From: Acidobacteriota bacterium
Lineage (GTDB): Bacteria; Acidobacteriota; Vicinamibacteria; Vicinamibacterales; UBA8438
Reading direction: 5' to 3'
Assembly (NCBI GenBank): GCA_012963185.1
Contig: DTWD01000312.1
Location: 1-6,578, forward strand
DNA length: 6,578 bases
Below the pieces are notes generated by a model that was not told the DNA's origin, searched no databases, and saw only the letters and a list, made by a program, of their open reading frames with translations. Numbering within the stretch: position 1 is the first letter of the stretch; the number at the start of each line of letters is the position of its first letter. Below are positions 5,664 to 6,578 of the stretch, piece by piece. The translations under genes were made by a program, and so were the position numbers.

Positions 5664-6578
5664 CGCCTATTAACCCACTGCTGCAGTGTCCGTCGTGCTT
5701 CAGTTACAGCCCAGACCGGCGGGAGTGTGCGACGACGCAAGACCGACAACACTTCAACTGATCGCTGGACGTCATCACTAAGTCTGGCTGGCTCAAAACC
5801 ATCCGAAGTGTATTGAGCTGTCGTAAAACTTTTGAGCGCTTTGTGTATCGTCTCGAGAAACCTTTCATCCTCGGGACGATCGTTACGGATAATCGGTAGT
5901 GCCGATTCGATGCGCCGAACCGTCATTGCTGAAGATACCAATGCCTCTGTACCGCCGAATGGCCATGACCGCACGTAGAGCCGGCTTTCACGATCCGCCT
6001 CACTGGCCTCATCGAGCTGAGTCATTTGGGAGACGGGCTGTTCCAGTATGAGCGCCCCGGCAAGGCGAAAGACCGCCAAGGCCCGACCAACAAGGTCTCG
6101 TGACCAGCCTTCTACCTCACTAGCCGCCTGCACACGCGTCAACTCTCCTACTGCTGCACGAGCCACATCCCAAGACGACACACACGGGTCAACCTTAGCT
6201 GCGGACACCTGCCAATCACGTCGTGCACGCACTACAGCCAGTAAGAGCACAATTCCAGCCAAACCAGCCAACACCGTCGCAAGGATCCCCGTTGCATTAG
6301 CACGAAACAGTCGACCCTCGACATCGCCAAATGTTTCACCAGGAAGCTCCCGAATATCAGTAACAGCAGCTGGTACCAGAGCCAGCACGCGCACAGATTC
6401 CGCCGGTAGGAAATAGGTTAACTCGCGACCTTCTACTAGCGCCCCTCCATCGAGCGCGCGTTCGATTCGATACCTGATCTCTAGTGCGGGCAACTCAACA
6501 TCAAGACCAAAATAATCCTCTCCAATGATGCGCAGCTCATACCGGTACTGAAAAAACCGTCGGGGACCTCGGACAATA
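5651..6578 (-). CDS. MxaA/BatD-like membrane protein (partial, N-terminus outside the window)
   Basis: The frame is open from the right edge to TAG at 5651-5653, showing 308 residues. A methionine-like TTG at 6493 is not a credible start, because the upstream sequence (FFQYRYELRIIGEDYFGLDVE) continues the same beta-rich domain without a break. The visible part has an extracytoplasmic beta region (about 1-95), one membrane segment (about 97-116, ATGILATVLAGLAGIVLLLAVV), an arginine-rich stop-transfer (RARRDW) and a cytoplasmic helical region of about 190 residues ending RRTLQQWVNRRWPR. I see no catalytic motif. The topology and the position directly before a VWA gene fit MxaA of methanol dehydrogenase clusters or BatD of aerotolerance clusters. 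Family assignment rests on context more than on motifs. It overlaps the downstream VWA gene by 13 nt, so the two are co-translated. Confidence 0.7.
   Translation of the reverse strand, partial: IVRGPRRFFQYRYELRIIGEDYFGLDVELPALEIRYRIERALDGGALVEGRELTYFLPAESVRVLALVPAAVTDIRELPGETFGDVEGRLFRANATGILATVLAGLAGIVLLLAVVRARRDWQVSAAKVDPCVSSWDVARAAVGELTRVQAASEVEGWSRDLVGRALAVFRLAGALILEQPVSQMTQLDEASEADRESRLYVRSWPFGGTEALVSSAMTVRRIESALPIIRNDRPEDERFLETIHKALKSFTTAQYTSDGFEPARLSDDVQRSVEVLSVLRRRTLPPVWAVTEARRTLQQWVNRRWPR

Noticed and set aside
1..6578. CRISPR arrays, tRNA or rRNA genes, insertion sequences
   Set aside because: No regularly spaced repeats, no tRNA-like cloverleaf arms, no rRNA-like sequence, no transposase and no long terminal inverted repeats were seen; nearly all of the window is occupied by the seven genes.

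Overview
All seven genes lie on the minus strand, so transcription runs from right to left. The order is: an MxaA/BatD-like membrane protein (partial, running off the right edge), a VWA protein, a small MxaK-like anchored protein, a second VWA protein, a DUF1499 protein, an exported rhodanese, and a TonB-dependent receptor (partial, running off the left edge). Base composition looks roughly balanced. The receptor starts with a signal peptide and a carboxypeptidase-regulatory-like beta domain reading 'DETGAVLPGVTVEL', a style very common in Acidobacteriota. Together with the MxaA-C-K-L type cluster this suggests a Gram-negative acidobacterium-like organism; this is inference, not proof.

Region 2799-6578 is a tightly coupled operon: a 13-nt overlap, a TAA directly abutting ATG, and a 3-nt gap join the four genes. 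The order (membrane protein, VWA, small anchored protein, VWA) matches mxaA-mxaC-mxaK-mxaL of methanol dehydrogenase clusters and resembles the Bat (aerotolerance) modules, which usually follow a MoxR ATPase and a DUF58 protein. Those two genes would be expected just beyond the right edge. The complex probably works at the cytoplasmic membrane as a maturation or metal-insertion machine for an exported enzyme; the client is not visible.

Region 1498-2715 holds the DUF1499 protein (TTG start with a strong ribosome binding site) and the rhodanese. The rhodanese is the main discovery of the window. A conventional reading stops at a TGA (1627-1629) after 101 codons. That TGA sits exactly where the catalytic cysteine of the C-x-x-G-x-R loop should be. 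The same frame then continues with the rest of the rhodanese fold to a TAA at 1498-1500. A GC-rich hairpin with a G and U in its apical loop starts a short distance after the TGA, as in bacterial SECIS elements. The best reading is an exported 144-residue selenoprotein rhodanese with Sec102, whose only cysteine is Cys126. A recent nonsense mutation or a sequencing error is the main alternative.

Region 1-1280 is the first 426 codons of a TonB-dependent outer-membrane receptor, separated from the rhodanese by 217 nt without a recognisable gene.
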